A DNA stretch of 6,414 bases from Spongiibacteraceae bacterium UBA5047 (GCA_002415025.1 DIBR01000047.1:32906-39319); one strand, 5' to 3'. Positions 1-6,182 are shown, counted from the stretch's first letter. The notes: a model not told the origin generated them from the sequence alone. Program-made: numbers and translations.

Positions 1-1062
1 CGACAGACCGGACGCCGCAAAGGCCTTTGCGATACAGATACCGCCACCGAACAAAATCAATATACCCCAGGGGAGTTCACGGGTTGCTTCCCAATCCAGC
101 AGGCGCCCACCGCGCCCGTCACCAATCACAAACAGGCTCGCAGCGGCGAGCAACGCTATGGTGGCATCGTTGGCACCGGGCAGGTTAAGCAGGCCGGACC
201 AGCCACCAAAAGGCTCGCTGCGGGTAATCCAGAGCAGCGCCGTTACAGCAAAGACCCACATCACCCGGCGCTGCGCGGCATCCCAGGGCTCTTTATCCGG
301 CAGGCTGGCGGTAATTGAGCCGGTCAATTTACGCGTCAGCCACCACATGGCAATAGGCAGCAGCACCAGCACCACCGGCAGTCCCCAGCGCATCCAGCCA
401 AGAAAGCTGACTTCCTCGCCGCTCAGCTCCGTGTAAACCTGCATGAACACCAGGTTGGGTGGTGTGCCAATGGGCGTGCCGATACCGCCAATACTCGCGG
501 CGTAGGCAATCCCGAGCAGCAGCGGCACCACAATGGGCTTGCTGTCGAGTTTATCGAGAATGGCCAGCGCAACCGGCAGCAGCATCAGCGTTGTCGCGGT
601 ATTCGAAATCCACATGCTCAGCGCCGCCGACGCGAGCATAAACCCGATGACCAACCGCCGTTCACTGCCCGCTCCTACCCAGTGCAGGGCCATCAACGCG
701 AGATGGTAGTGAGTACCGCGATAGGCCATGGCGCGCGACAGCATAAAACCGCCCAGCATCAGCAAAATAATGGAGCTGCCGTAGGCCTCGGCAACCTCCT
801 GCTTGCTGAGCACACCAAAAAGCGGAAAAACAGCGAGAGGGATTAGCGCCGTGACGGCCATAGGGGCGGCTTCGGCAAACCACCAACCGAGGCAGAAGGC
901 CGTGACAACGAGCGTCACCAATGCATCATTCTGCATCGCTGCGTTGGCGCCAATAATCCATGCTAGCAGTCCTAGTAACGGACCCCATAGTAGTCGCTGG
1001 TAAGCGCCCAAAAAATCCTGCAAAATTCTGTTCCCCGTCGACGGATTGATAGAGACCCGCAT
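1..1062 (-). CDS. SLC13/DASS-family sodium:anion symporter, N-terminal 354 residues (partial, runs off left edge)
   Basis: An open minus-strand frame continues from 1062 past base 1. Its translation is a polytopic inner-membrane protein matching the divalent anion:Na+ symporter family, which imports di/tricarboxylates or sulfate. Visible marks are the N-terminal hydrophobic pair around residues 25-80, with GWWFAEAAP at 59-67; the hallmark MWISNTATT at 150-158, whose SNT forms part of the Na+/substrate site; GIGTPIGTPPNLVF at 193-206; and PWGILILFGGG at 331-341. The second SNT-type motif and the last helices lie outside the window; family members are usually about 450-500 residues. The start is uncertain. 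ATG at 1062-1060 lacks a clear Shine-Dalgarno. An in-frame TTG at 1023-1021 has GGGGAA (1036-1031) 7 nt upstream and would remove 13 hydrophilic residues and the overlap with the divergent gene. The substrate cannot be told from sequence. The family call is firm. Confidence 0.93.
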   Translation of the reverse strand, partial: MRVSINPSTGNRILQDFLGAYQRLLWGPLLGLLAWIIGANAAMQNDALVTLVVTAFCLGWWFAEAAPMAVTALIPLAVFPLFGVLSKQEVAEAYGSSIILLMLGGFMLSRAMAYRGTHYHLALMALHWVGAGSERRLVIGFMLASAALSMWISNTATTLMLLPVALAILDKLDSKPIVVPLLLGIAYAASIGGIGTPIGTPPNLVFMQVYTELSGEEVSFLGWMRWGLPVVLVLLPIAMWWLTRKLTGSITASLPDKEPWDAAQRRVMWVFAVTALLWITRSEPFGGWSGLLNLPGANDATIALLAAASLFVIGDGRGGRLLDWEATRELPWGILILFGGGICIAKAFAASGLS

Positions 1063-1660
1063 GAATTTGAAATACAAACTGGCCACATGCATTACGGCCA
1101 TACTTCTCATCGCCGCTAACCCCGCGACGGCGCAAACACCCACAACGCAAAAGAATGCCACTACCTACGGGCTGCTCAAGGCGGCGGCAACCTTCGGCGG
1201 CGATGACTTAATCGATGTGCAGTTTCGCAATGCCCCCGACGAAACAATAGAGGCGGGAGGACTATTGCTGCTGGGGCTAGGCTTCGCCGTTGAGCCCGGC
1301 ACCTCAGGCGTGGGCTTTCAGGCCAGCATTAACTATCACTTCGACTCGGTTGACGCCTCCAATGGCGATGCCAGTTTTGAGCGCTGGCCCGTTGAAATGC
1401 TTCTATTCTTCGGATCGCAACACCGCATCGGCTTTGGGATAAGCCTCCACCTCAGCCCCACACTCGAAGCCGATTTTGACACCGCAGACGGCAAGGTTAA
1501 ATTCGACAACGCTCTCGGTACGGTAATCGAGTACAACTACAAACTTTCACCGAACGCGCTGATAGGCCTGCGACATACCAACATCGACTATGACGTGAAG
1601 AATAGCAACACCAGCGTCGACGGTAGCCACTCCGGCATAACCTTTAGTTTTCTTTTCTAG
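1061..1660 (+). CDS. Exported protein, probable small outer-membrane beta-barrel
   Basis: A 199-residue protein starting at ATG 1061. It begins with a clear signal peptide: basic MNLKYK, hydrophobic core at about 7-19, and a PATA|Q signal peptidase I site after residue 24. The mature part is rich in Gly, Asn and Asp, with alternating polar/hydrophobic stretches such as VGFQASINYHF and ALIGLRHTNIDYDV. It ends in ITFSFLF, and the terminal Phe with alternating aromatics is the usual C-terminal insertion signal of outer-membrane barrels. About eight short strands would fit the length, as in OmpW/OmpA-like barrels, but I recognise no specific family. An in-frame TTG at 1046 would add five residues. 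ATG 1061 is preferred because it gives a normal signal-peptide n-region and has AGAG 6 nt upstream. Its start overlaps a possible start of the divergent transporter, and its 3' end overlaps the convergent lipoprotein gene by 17 bp. Function unknown. Confidence 0.8.
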   Translation: MNLKYKLATCITAILLIAANPATAQTPTTQKNATTYGLLKAAATFGGDDLIDVQFRNAPDETIEAGGLLLLGLGFAVEPGTSGVGFQASINYHFDSVDASNGDASFERWPVEMLLFFGSQHRIGFGISLHLSPTLEADFDTADGKVKFDNALGTVIEYNYKLSPNALIGLRHTNIDYDVKNSNTSVDGSHSGITFSFLF

Positions 1661-2708
1661 GGACCGGCACTTTCAACAAACGGTTCCCTGCATAAGAGCC
1701 GATATACCAATGATTGCCCCACTCTACCGCTGCAGTGCCGGCACCCATGGGCGCGCCTTTTTGTTCGAACACGGTTTGCGCCTGCATCGTTTCGGGGTTT
1801 ATCGCCACCAGCAAAAATCGCGCTTCACAGGCCCCGCTGTGCACATCGCTGCACAACTCGGGAATAAAGGTATCTTTCGGGTGAGAGGCCACCAGCAAGC
1901 GCCCGTCCGGCAACCAGTTGCTGTTGTCGGGTTGCACAACATCGGCCTCGCCAAGATGCTCGCCCGACTCGCGATCAATCTTGCGCACCACATGATTCGC
2001 GTACAGATTCAGAAATAGCGTATTGCCATCCGGAGAAATCTGGATGCCATTGGGGAAAGCGCCCAAGCTGCCCGGCTGAATATCCACCGCCTTGCCGGGA
2101 CGCCAGCGCCAGACATGGCCCTTCTCGGCCCCGCCGAAGGAGCGCAGCATGTCCAGAATACTGTCTTTGGGAAACATCTGTGTGACCAGAAAGCCGCCAT
2201 CGGGTGTGGCCACCACATCATTCAGAAAACTGCCCTCGGGTGTAACCACACAACCGCGCCAGTTCAACCGATAGGGCTCGGCCTGCCACTCAAAAAACTC
2301 CACCGATTCACGGCCGCCGTGATTCACCACCAGCAACTGCCAGCGACCGTCACTGCGCTGCGACAAATGAATGCCGTGCGGAGAAATGGCCGCACCCGGT
2401 TCACCGGGGCAATCGTCATTCCCCCACTTTTCCTTGAAACTCAGCGGCTGCTCCGGCGGATACAGAATGCTGTGGCTGTCATCCACCGGATTGAACAAGG
2501 CAAGGCTGCCTGCGCTGTCGCCGGTAATGCCGCCAAACTGACTTAAAATCAGAAAACGCTGATCCGGGCTGACCTCAATATCTTCCGGCGCCTGCAGGCC
2601 GCAAATCGGCACCCGGTCGTTCACCGCTTCGCAGGGGATATCGCTTTGCGCATCACAGCCCACCAACGCAACCAACGCCATCAGAATCGACCAGCGCACT
2701 GCAGCCAT
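1644..2708 (-). CDS. Paraoxonase/SMP-30-like beta-propeller lipoprotein (putative lactonase/arylesterase)
   Basis: A 354-residue protein with a type II signal peptide: MAAVR, a hydrophobic stretch, then lipobox L15-V16-G17-C18. Asp19 follows the lipidated Cys, the classical +2 residue for keeping a lipoprotein in the inner membrane in enterobacteria. The rest is a calcium-dependent six-bladed propeller. From memory of human PON1 it keeps, in order: E42-D43 in APEDIE (PON1 E53/D54); H111 in SPHGI (H115); H130 in VVNH (H134); N163-D164 in LNDVVA (N168/D169); N220 in FPNGI (N224); D261-N262 (D269/N270); and H276 in SHP (H285). This supports hydrolysis of lactones or aryl esters at the periplasmic face, but the natural substrate is unknown. 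AGAGG (2717-2721) lies 8 nt before the ATG. The gene is divergent from the molybdoenzyme gene, with 170 bp between starts, and its TAA lies inside the end of the convergent barrel-protein gene. Confidence 0.88.
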   Translation of the reverse strand: MAAVRWSILMALVALVGCDAQSDIPCEAVNDRVPICGLQAPEDIEVSPDQRFLILSQFGGITGDSAGSLALFNPVDDSHSILYPPEQPLSFKEKWGNDDCPGEPGAAISPHGIHLSQRSDGRWQLLVVNHGGRESVEFFEWQAEPYRLNWRGCVVTPEGSFLNDVVATPDGGFLVTQMFPKDSILDMLRSFGGAEKGHVWRWRPGKAVDIQPGSLGAFPNGIQISPDGNTLFLNLYANHVVRKIDRESGEHLGEADVVQPDNSNWLPDGRLLVASHPKDTFIPELCSDVHSGACEARFLLVAINPETMQAQTVFEQKGAPMGAGTAAVEWGNHWYIGSYAGNRLLKVPVPRKEN

Positions 2709-2716
2709 AGCTCACA

Positions 2717-2721
2717 CCTCT
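2717..2721 (-). promoter_or_regulatory. Ribosome binding site of the PON-like lipoprotein gene
   Basis: AGAGG on the minus strand lies 8 nt upstream of the ATG at 2708-2706. It supports that start, which also gives the signal peptide and lipobox at the proper distance. Confidence 0.7.
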
Positions 2722-2797
2722 GTTTGTTATTGTCGCAACACATTAGCAGCCTTGGCGCCGCTTGCAAGGCCCGCTTGCCGATCCTGCTGCCGAAAAA

Positions 2798-2813
2798 ATG
2801 ACCGAAATGTCAT
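2798..2813. promoter_or_regulatory. Inverted repeat ATGAC-N6-GTCAT, candidate operator in a divergent intergenic region
   Basis: A perfect 5-bp inverted repeat, ATGAC and GTCAT around CGAAAT, sits 65 bp before the molybdoenzyme start and 89 bp before the lipoprotein start. Ten bases downstream is TATATT (2823-2828), a possible -10 box for the rightward gene. No good -35 is spaced correctly; the nearest, ATGACC at 2798, is 19 bp away and overlaps the repeat. The size and symmetry suit a dimeric regulator, but no regulator gene is in the window and a chance occurrence is possible. The rest of 2709-2878 shows no other convincing signal apart from the two ribosome binding sites. Confidence 0.3.
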
Positions 2814-2867
2814 GGCTAATTTTATATTCGGGGTCTAGTCTCGTAGCTATTACGATAATTAGCAATA

Positions 2868-2873
2868 AAGAGG
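2868..2873 (+). promoter_or_regulatory. Ribosome binding site deciding the start of the molybdoenzyme gene
   Basis: AAGAGG lies 5 nt before ATG 2879. This favours 2879 over the in-frame TTG at 2762, which would add 39 residues ahead of the first Fe-S cysteine. Confidence 0.75.
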
Positions 2874-2878
2874 CCCCC

Positions 2879-5089
2879 ATGACACTCATACATCGGAGCT
2901 GCCCCACCTGCGAAGCCAGTTGCGGGCTAATACTGGACGTAGACGAAAGCAGCAAGCAGATACTCTCGATCAAGGGCGACCCGGACGACCATCGCTCAAA
3001 GGGCTACGTCTGCGCCAAGTCGCAGGCCTTTCATTACGTGTACGACGATCCCGAGCGCCTGCGCCGGCCGGTAAAAAAAGTGAACGGCGCCTGGCAGGAA
3101 ATCGAGTGGGAGCAAGCCCTTGCTGAAATTGCCGAAAAGCTTAGCGCCATTCGCAACAACCACGGCAAGGATGCCATCGCCATGTATTACGGCAACCCCA
3201 ACGGTCACAACTTTTCGACCATGGTCTATACCCAGCTTTTCACCCAAATGCTCAACACCGAGCGCTTCTTTTCGGCAGGCGCGGTCGACCAGCAACCCAA
3301 AAACCTGAGCAGCGAGCTGCTCTACGGCAATGCCTGGGTATTCCCCATCCCCGACATTCAACGCAGCGACTTTTTTGTATGCATGGGCGGCAACCCGCTG
3401 GTATCCCAAGGCTCCTTGATGTCCGCGCCCAATGCGGAGCAGCAGCTAAGCGATATTCGCGAGCGCGGCGGCAAAGTGGTAGTGATCGATCCGCGCCGCA
3501 CAGAAACCGCCGACATCGCCGACCAGCACATCTTTATCAAACCCGGCACCGACGCCTATTTCCTCTTTGCCTGGGCCAATATTCTGTTTGCCGAAAACAA
3601 AATCAAACTGGGCCGACTGACAGACATCGTTGACGGTTTGGCTACCGTCAAGGCACTCGCAGAACAGTTCACACCGGAAAACACCGCCGCGATTACCGGC
3701 GTCAGCGCCGCTCAATTGCACACATTGGCCGAAGATTTTGCCAACGCCAGGGCACCGGTGATTTATGGGCGCATCGGCCTGTGTACTCAAGAGTTTGGCA
3801 CCATCGCAAGCTGGCTGGTGGACGTAATCAATCTTTTGAACGGTCGTCTCGACGAACCCGGCGGTGCCATGTTCCCACAGGCCGCGACCGAGCTGCCACC
3901 ACCGCCCACGCCGGTTGTAAACGAGCTGGGGCGCGACCGTTTTAAAACCCGCGTGCGCAACTTTCCCGAATATATGGGCATGATGCCGGCATCCTTTATG
4001 GCCGAAGAGCTGGCTTATGACGGCGACAACAAGGCGCGGGCGCTGATTACCGTTGCCGGCAACCCTGTTTTGTCAGTACCCAACGGAGAAGCCATTCGCG
4101 AGGCGGCAGAAAAACTGGAATTGATTGTCGCGCTGGATTTTTACATCAATGAAACCACCAGCCTCGCCGATTACATACTGCCCTCGACCTCGCAACTGGA
4201 GCACAGCAACTACGATTTTCTGTTTCAAACCACAGCCGTGCGAAACTTCGCGCGCTATTCACCCACGGTATTCGAACCCGAGGCCGGTGCCCTGCACCAG
4301 TATGAAATCATGACCGAACTGGTGGCACGCATTAACGGCATGCAAGCCGCCGACCTACACGCCATGATGGCCGAAGGCCTGGCCGGGCAGATTGTCAGCT
4401 CAGCGCGCTTTGCTCACCTGACGGCTGAACAGATCAACAGCACCTGCGACGCACACAGCGGCCCCGACAAACTGCTCGACATGATGCTGCGCGCCGGCCC
4501 GCACGGCGATCAATTTACCGACGGCGAAGGCCTTAATTTAAACAAAGTAAAAGCAGCCGAACACGGTCTAGACCTTGGCCCGCTTGAACCGCGCCTGCCG
4601 GATATTTTGCAAACAAAAGACAAGCGCCTGAATATTGCCCCGCCCCTGATTATTGACGACGTAAGCCGCCTGCAAAAAGCGGCCGCCACAGCCAACGACG
4701 GCCTGCGACTGATTGGCCGCCGCCATATTCGCGACATGAACTCCTGGCTACACAACATCAATCAGTACGTGCGCGGCAAAAACCGTTGCACGCTGTTGGT
4801 AAATCCTGAAGACGCCAATCGCTTGGGATTAAAAGATGGAGGAAATGCCAGGGTGAAAGGCGCAGGTCGCGAGGCGACCGTAGAGGTGTCGGTAAGTGAC
4901 AGCATCATGCCCGGCGTCGTCAGCCTGCCGCACGGTTTCGGGCACCGTTACAACGACACCGGTCAAAGCACCGCCAAAGAAAAATTGCCGGGCGTTAGTT
5001 GCAATGATTTGATCGACTGGACGGTGCTGGATGAACCCTCGGGCACCAGCGTGGTGAATGGCGCAAAAATTGAAGTCAGCGCGGCCTGA
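2879..5089 (+). CDS. Cytoplasmic molybdopterin/[4Fe-4S] oxidoreductase, DMSO-reductase superfamily
   Basis: A 736-residue catalytic subunit binding bis-(pyranopterin guanine dinucleotide) Mo or W and one [4Fe-4S] cluster. The cluster cysteines are C8, C11, C15 and C45 (CPTCEASC, then YVCAK). K47 is in the position of the electron-relay Lys of formate dehydrogenases. Further motifs are the central domain with GGNPLVSQGSL (170-180) and VVIDPRRTETAD (201-212), a second pterin-binding repeat with AGNPVLSVPN (393-402), and a C-terminal MopB-type beta-barrel from about 608 (LIGRRHIRDMNSWLHN) to LPHGFGHR (683-690). The region expected to give the Mo ligand reads FSAGAVDQQPK (131-141), with no Cys, Sec or conventional Ser; D137 may be the ligand. 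There is no Tat or Sec signal, so the enzyme is cytoplasmic. No Fe-S, membrane or chaperone subunit lies next to it. The substrate is unknown; annotation as formate dehydrogenase or nitrate reductase would not be justified. Confidence 0.92.
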   Translation: MTLIHRSCPTCEASCGLILDVDESSKQILSIKGDPDDHRSKGYVCAKSQAFHYVYDDPERLRRPVKKVNGAWQEIEWEQALAEIAEKLSAIRNNHGKDAIAMYYGNPNGHNFSTMVYTQLFTQMLNTERFFSAGAVDQQPKNLSSELLYGNAWVFPIPDIQRSDFFVCMGGNPLVSQGSLMSAPNAEQQLSDIRERGGKVVVIDPRRTETADIADQHIFIKPGTDAYFLFAWANILFAENKIKLGRLTDIVDGLATVKALAEQFTPENTAAITGVSAAQLHTLAEDFANARAPVIYGRIGLCTQEFGTIASWLVDVINLLNGRLDEPGGAMFPQAATELPPPPTPVVNELGRDRFKTRVRNFPEYMGMMPASFMAEELAYDGDNKARALITVAGNPVLSVPNGEAIREAAEKLELIVALDFYINETTSLADYILPSTSQLEHSNYDFLFQTTAVRNFARYSPTVFEPEAGALHQYEIMTELVARINGMQAADLHAMMAEGLAGQIVSSARFAHLTAEQINSTCDAHSGPDKLLDMMLRAGPHGDQFTDGEGLNLNKVKAAEHGLDLGPLEPRLPDILQTKDKRLNIAPPLIIDDVSRLQKAAATANDGLRLIGRRHIRDMNSWLHNINQYVRGKNRCTLLVNPEDANRLGLKDGGNARVKGAGREATVEVSVSDSIMPGVVSLPHGFGHRYNDTGQSTAKEKLPGVSCNDLIDWTVLDEPSGTSVVNGAKIEVSAA

Positions 5090-5102
5090 TTCCGAGTGAC
5101 CT

Positions 5103-5132
5103 GTAGGCCCGCATAAGCGCAGCGTTGCGGGC
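5103..5132 (+). repeat. GTAG-headed palindromic repeat (REP-like), family A, copy 1
   Basis: GTAG head (5103-5106), then stem GCCCGCA / TGCGGGC (5107-5113 and 5126-5132) around a TAAGCGCAGCG-type loop. The loop is shared with three other copies in the window, but the stem differs at paired positions (GCCGGAA / TTCCGGC in the others), so base pairing is kept. It starts 13 bp after the molybdoenzyme stop. There is no T-run after it, so it is not a canonical terminator, though it may protect the mRNA 3' end. Confidence 0.8.
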
Positions 5133-5167
5133 ATTGGGTAAATTGAAGAACAAACGCTTGCAGCGCC

Positions 5168-5197
5168 GCCGGAAACGCTTCGCTTATTCCGGCCTAC
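5168..5197 (-). repeat. GTAG-headed palindromic repeat (REP-like), family A, copy 2 (inverted)
   Basis: On the minus strand: GTAG (5197-5194), stem GCCGGAA, loop TAAGCGAAGCG, and stem arm TTCCGGC after one extra T. It faces copy 1 tail-to-tail with 35 bp between, forming a paired mosaic unit such as REP elements often make. Confidence 0.85.
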
Positions 5198-5213
5198 ATC
5201 TGAAAATCGTTCA

Positions 5214-5234
5214 TTCCCGAGCAGGGCTCACTCC
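5214..5234 (-). repeat. GGAG-headed small palindromic repeat, family B, copy 1 (inverted)
   Basis: On the minus strand: GGAG, stem TGAGC, loop CCT, stem GCTCG, then GGAA. Head, loop and tail match the copy at 5261-5281 (15 of 21 positions). Two stem positions differ as compensating pairs (G-C for C-G and A-T for T-A). It is short, so taken alone it would not be convincing. Confidence 0.55.
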
Positions 5235-5260
5235 AACGATGGAGGGTAAAAAATATTGTA

Positions 5261-5281
5261 GGAGCCTGCCCTGCAGGCGAA
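5261..5281 (+). repeat. GGAG-headed small palindromic repeat, family B, copy 2
   Basis: GGAG, stem CCTGC, loop CCT, stem GCAGG, then CGAA, preceded by TGTA. The arrangement resembles the Pseudomonas-type REP consensus (GGAG head, stem-loop, CGAA tail). It lies 23 bp past the hisF stop. Read in the hisF direction, the hairpin GCCTGC-AGG-GCAGGC (5278-5264) is followed about 11 nt later by a TTTTTT run near 5248-5253. It could therefore serve as a weak or imperfect terminator of the his operon; the gap between stem and T-run is longer than in classical intrinsic terminators. Confidence 0.65.
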
Positions 5282-5304
5282 CAGACCACGCTTTGATACA
5301 AGAC

Positions 5305-6081
5305 TTATAAACGCATCTCAATACCGCGCTCGGCCATATACTTTTTGGCTTCAGGCACGGTGTATTCACCGAAGTGAAAAATACTGGCCGCCAGCACAGC
5401 ATCAGCCAGCCCCTTAGTGACGCCTTCCACCAAGTGATCGAGATTGCCTACACCGCCAGATGCAATAACCGGCACAGCCACCGCGTTAGAAATTCGCGAC
5501 GTTAACTCAACATCAAAACCGTTTTTCGTACCATCGCGATCCATGCTGGTCAGCAGAATTTCACCGGCGCCGTAATCCACCATGCGCTCGGCCCACTCAA
5601 TAGCGTTAATGCCGGTTGAATTGCGCCCACCGTGAGTGAAAATCTCCCAACGCGGCGAGCCATTCGGATTATTGTCCACTTGCTTGGCGTCTATCGCGAT
5701 AACAATACACTGTGAACCAAACTTGTCAGCCGCTGCTTTTACAAACTCCGGTTTTTTGATGGCGGCGGAATTAATGCCCACCTTGTCGGCACCCGCGTTC
5801 AGCATCTTTCGAATATCTGACAGCTCGCGAATGCCACCGCCAACGGTTAAGGGAATAAAAATTTCAGCGGCAATTTGCTCCACCGTATGAACCGTGGTAT
5901 CGCGGCCTTCATGGGTGGCAGTAATGTCGAGAAAGGTAATTTCGTCCGCGCCCTGATCGTTGTACCGGCGGGCAATTTCTACCGGATCACCGGCGTCGCG
6001 GATACCGACAAAGTTAACGCCTTTGACAACGCGGCCATTATCAACATCCAGACAGGGAATAATTCGTTTTGCCAGTGCCAT
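5305..6081 (-). CDS. hisF: Imidazole glycerol phosphate synthase, cyclase subunit HisF
   Basis: A complete 258-residue (beta/alpha)8 barrel. With the glutaminase HisH it converts PRFAR and ammonia to imidazole glycerol phosphate and AICAR, linking histidine and purine synthesis in the cytoplasm. The catalytic acids are D12 in PCLDVDNGRVVKG and D131 in IAIDAK. Phosphate-binding loops are VGGGIR (80-85) and ASGGVG (207-212). Other family marks are FLDITAT (50-56), DKVGINSAA (99-107) and LLTSMDRDGTKNG (176-188). Length is typical. GGAG (6088-6091) lies 6 nt before the ATG. hisA is upstream on the same strand, separated by an unusually long 108-bp gap carrying two palindromic repeats, the nearer only 4 bp beyond the ribosome binding site. 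No promoter is evident in the gap, so cotranscription with hisA is likely. hisH is not in view. Confidence 0.98.
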   Translation of the reverse strand: MALAKRIIPCLDVDNGRVVKGVNFVGIRDAGDPVEIARRYNDQGADEITFLDITATHEGRDTTVHTVEQIAAEIFIPLTVGGGIRELSDIRKMLNAGADKVGINSAAIKKPEFVKAAADKFGSQCIVIAIDAKQVDNNPNGSPRWEIFTHGGRNSTGINAIEWAERMVDYGAGEILLTSMDRDGTKNGFDVELTSRISNAVAVPVIASGGVGNLDHLVEGVTKGLADAVLAASIFHFGEYTVPEAKKYMAERGIEMRL

Positions 6082-6087
6082 TACTTG

Positions 6088-6091
6088 CTCC
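6088..6091 (-). promoter_or_regulatory. Ribosome binding site of hisF
   Basis: GGAG on the minus strand, 6 nt from the hisF ATG. It stands beside repeat 6096-6125, so a hairpin folded in the mRNA would end just upstream of the ribosome landing site. Confidence 0.75.
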
Positions 6092-6095
6092 AGTT

Positions 6096-6125
6096 GCCGG
6101 AAACGCTGCGCTTATTCCAGCCTAC
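6096..6125 (-). repeat. GTAG-headed palindromic repeat (REP-like), family A, copy 3 (inverted)
   Basis: On the minus strand: GTAG, stem GCTGGAA, loop TAAGCGCAGCG, then TTTCCGGC. The stem contains one G-U wobble in place of the C-G pair of the other copies, so the fold is kept. It lies in the hisA-hisF gap. Confidence 0.85.
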
Positions 6126-6152
6126 ACCACCCAATCACTCTGAAAAACATTC

Positions 6153-6182
6153 GTAGGCCGGAATAAGCTCCGCGTTTCCGGC
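6153..6182 (+). repeat. GTAG-headed palindromic repeat (REP-like), family A, copy 4
   Basis: GTAG (6153-6156), stem GCCGGAA (6157-6163), loop TAAGCTCCGCG, then TTTCCGGC (6175-6182). It is head-to-head with copy 3, with 27 bp between the heads, and lies 7 bp from the hisA stop. The pair together occupies almost the whole gap between hisA and hisF. Confidence 0.85.

Noticed and set aside
158..641. Plus-strand open frames opposite the transporter gene
   Set aside because: They are antisense to a strongly conserved SLC13 coding frame, rich in Arg/Ser/Ala with no recognisable domain, as expected of GC-rich shadow frames.
1660..1688. GGGACCG / CGGTTCCC near-palindrome as a terminator for the barrel-protein gene
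   Set aside because: The stem has a bulge, the loop is 14 nt, and no T-run follows on either strand. It also lies in coding sequence.
2709..2790. Sigma-70 promoter for the lipoprotein gene (TTGCAA with TAATGT 16 bp away on the minus strand)
   Set aside because: The -10 match is only three of six, and TTGCAA is self-complementary, so the pairing is too weak to annotate.
2762..2878. N-terminal extension of the molybdoenzyme from TTG 2762, containing a hydrophobic stretch that could look like a signal or membrane anchor
   Set aside because: There is no ribosome binding site and no twin-arginine motif. The good AAGAGG lies before ATG 2879, and the family normally begins a few residues before the first Fe-S cysteine. 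The stretch also overlaps the likely promoter.
2996..3790. Minus-strand open frames of 114-137 residues inside the molybdoenzyme gene
   Set aside because: They mirror the codon pattern of the real gene on the other strand and have no domain or convincing ribosome binding site.
5103..5281. CRISPR array suggested by several repeats in a short stretch
   Set aside because: Repeats are palindromic, in alternating orientation, irregularly spaced and of two kinds; there are no cas genes.
5125..5310. A 61-residue open frame across the region after the molybdoenzyme gene
   Set aside because: It reads through three palindromic repeats and has no coding character.
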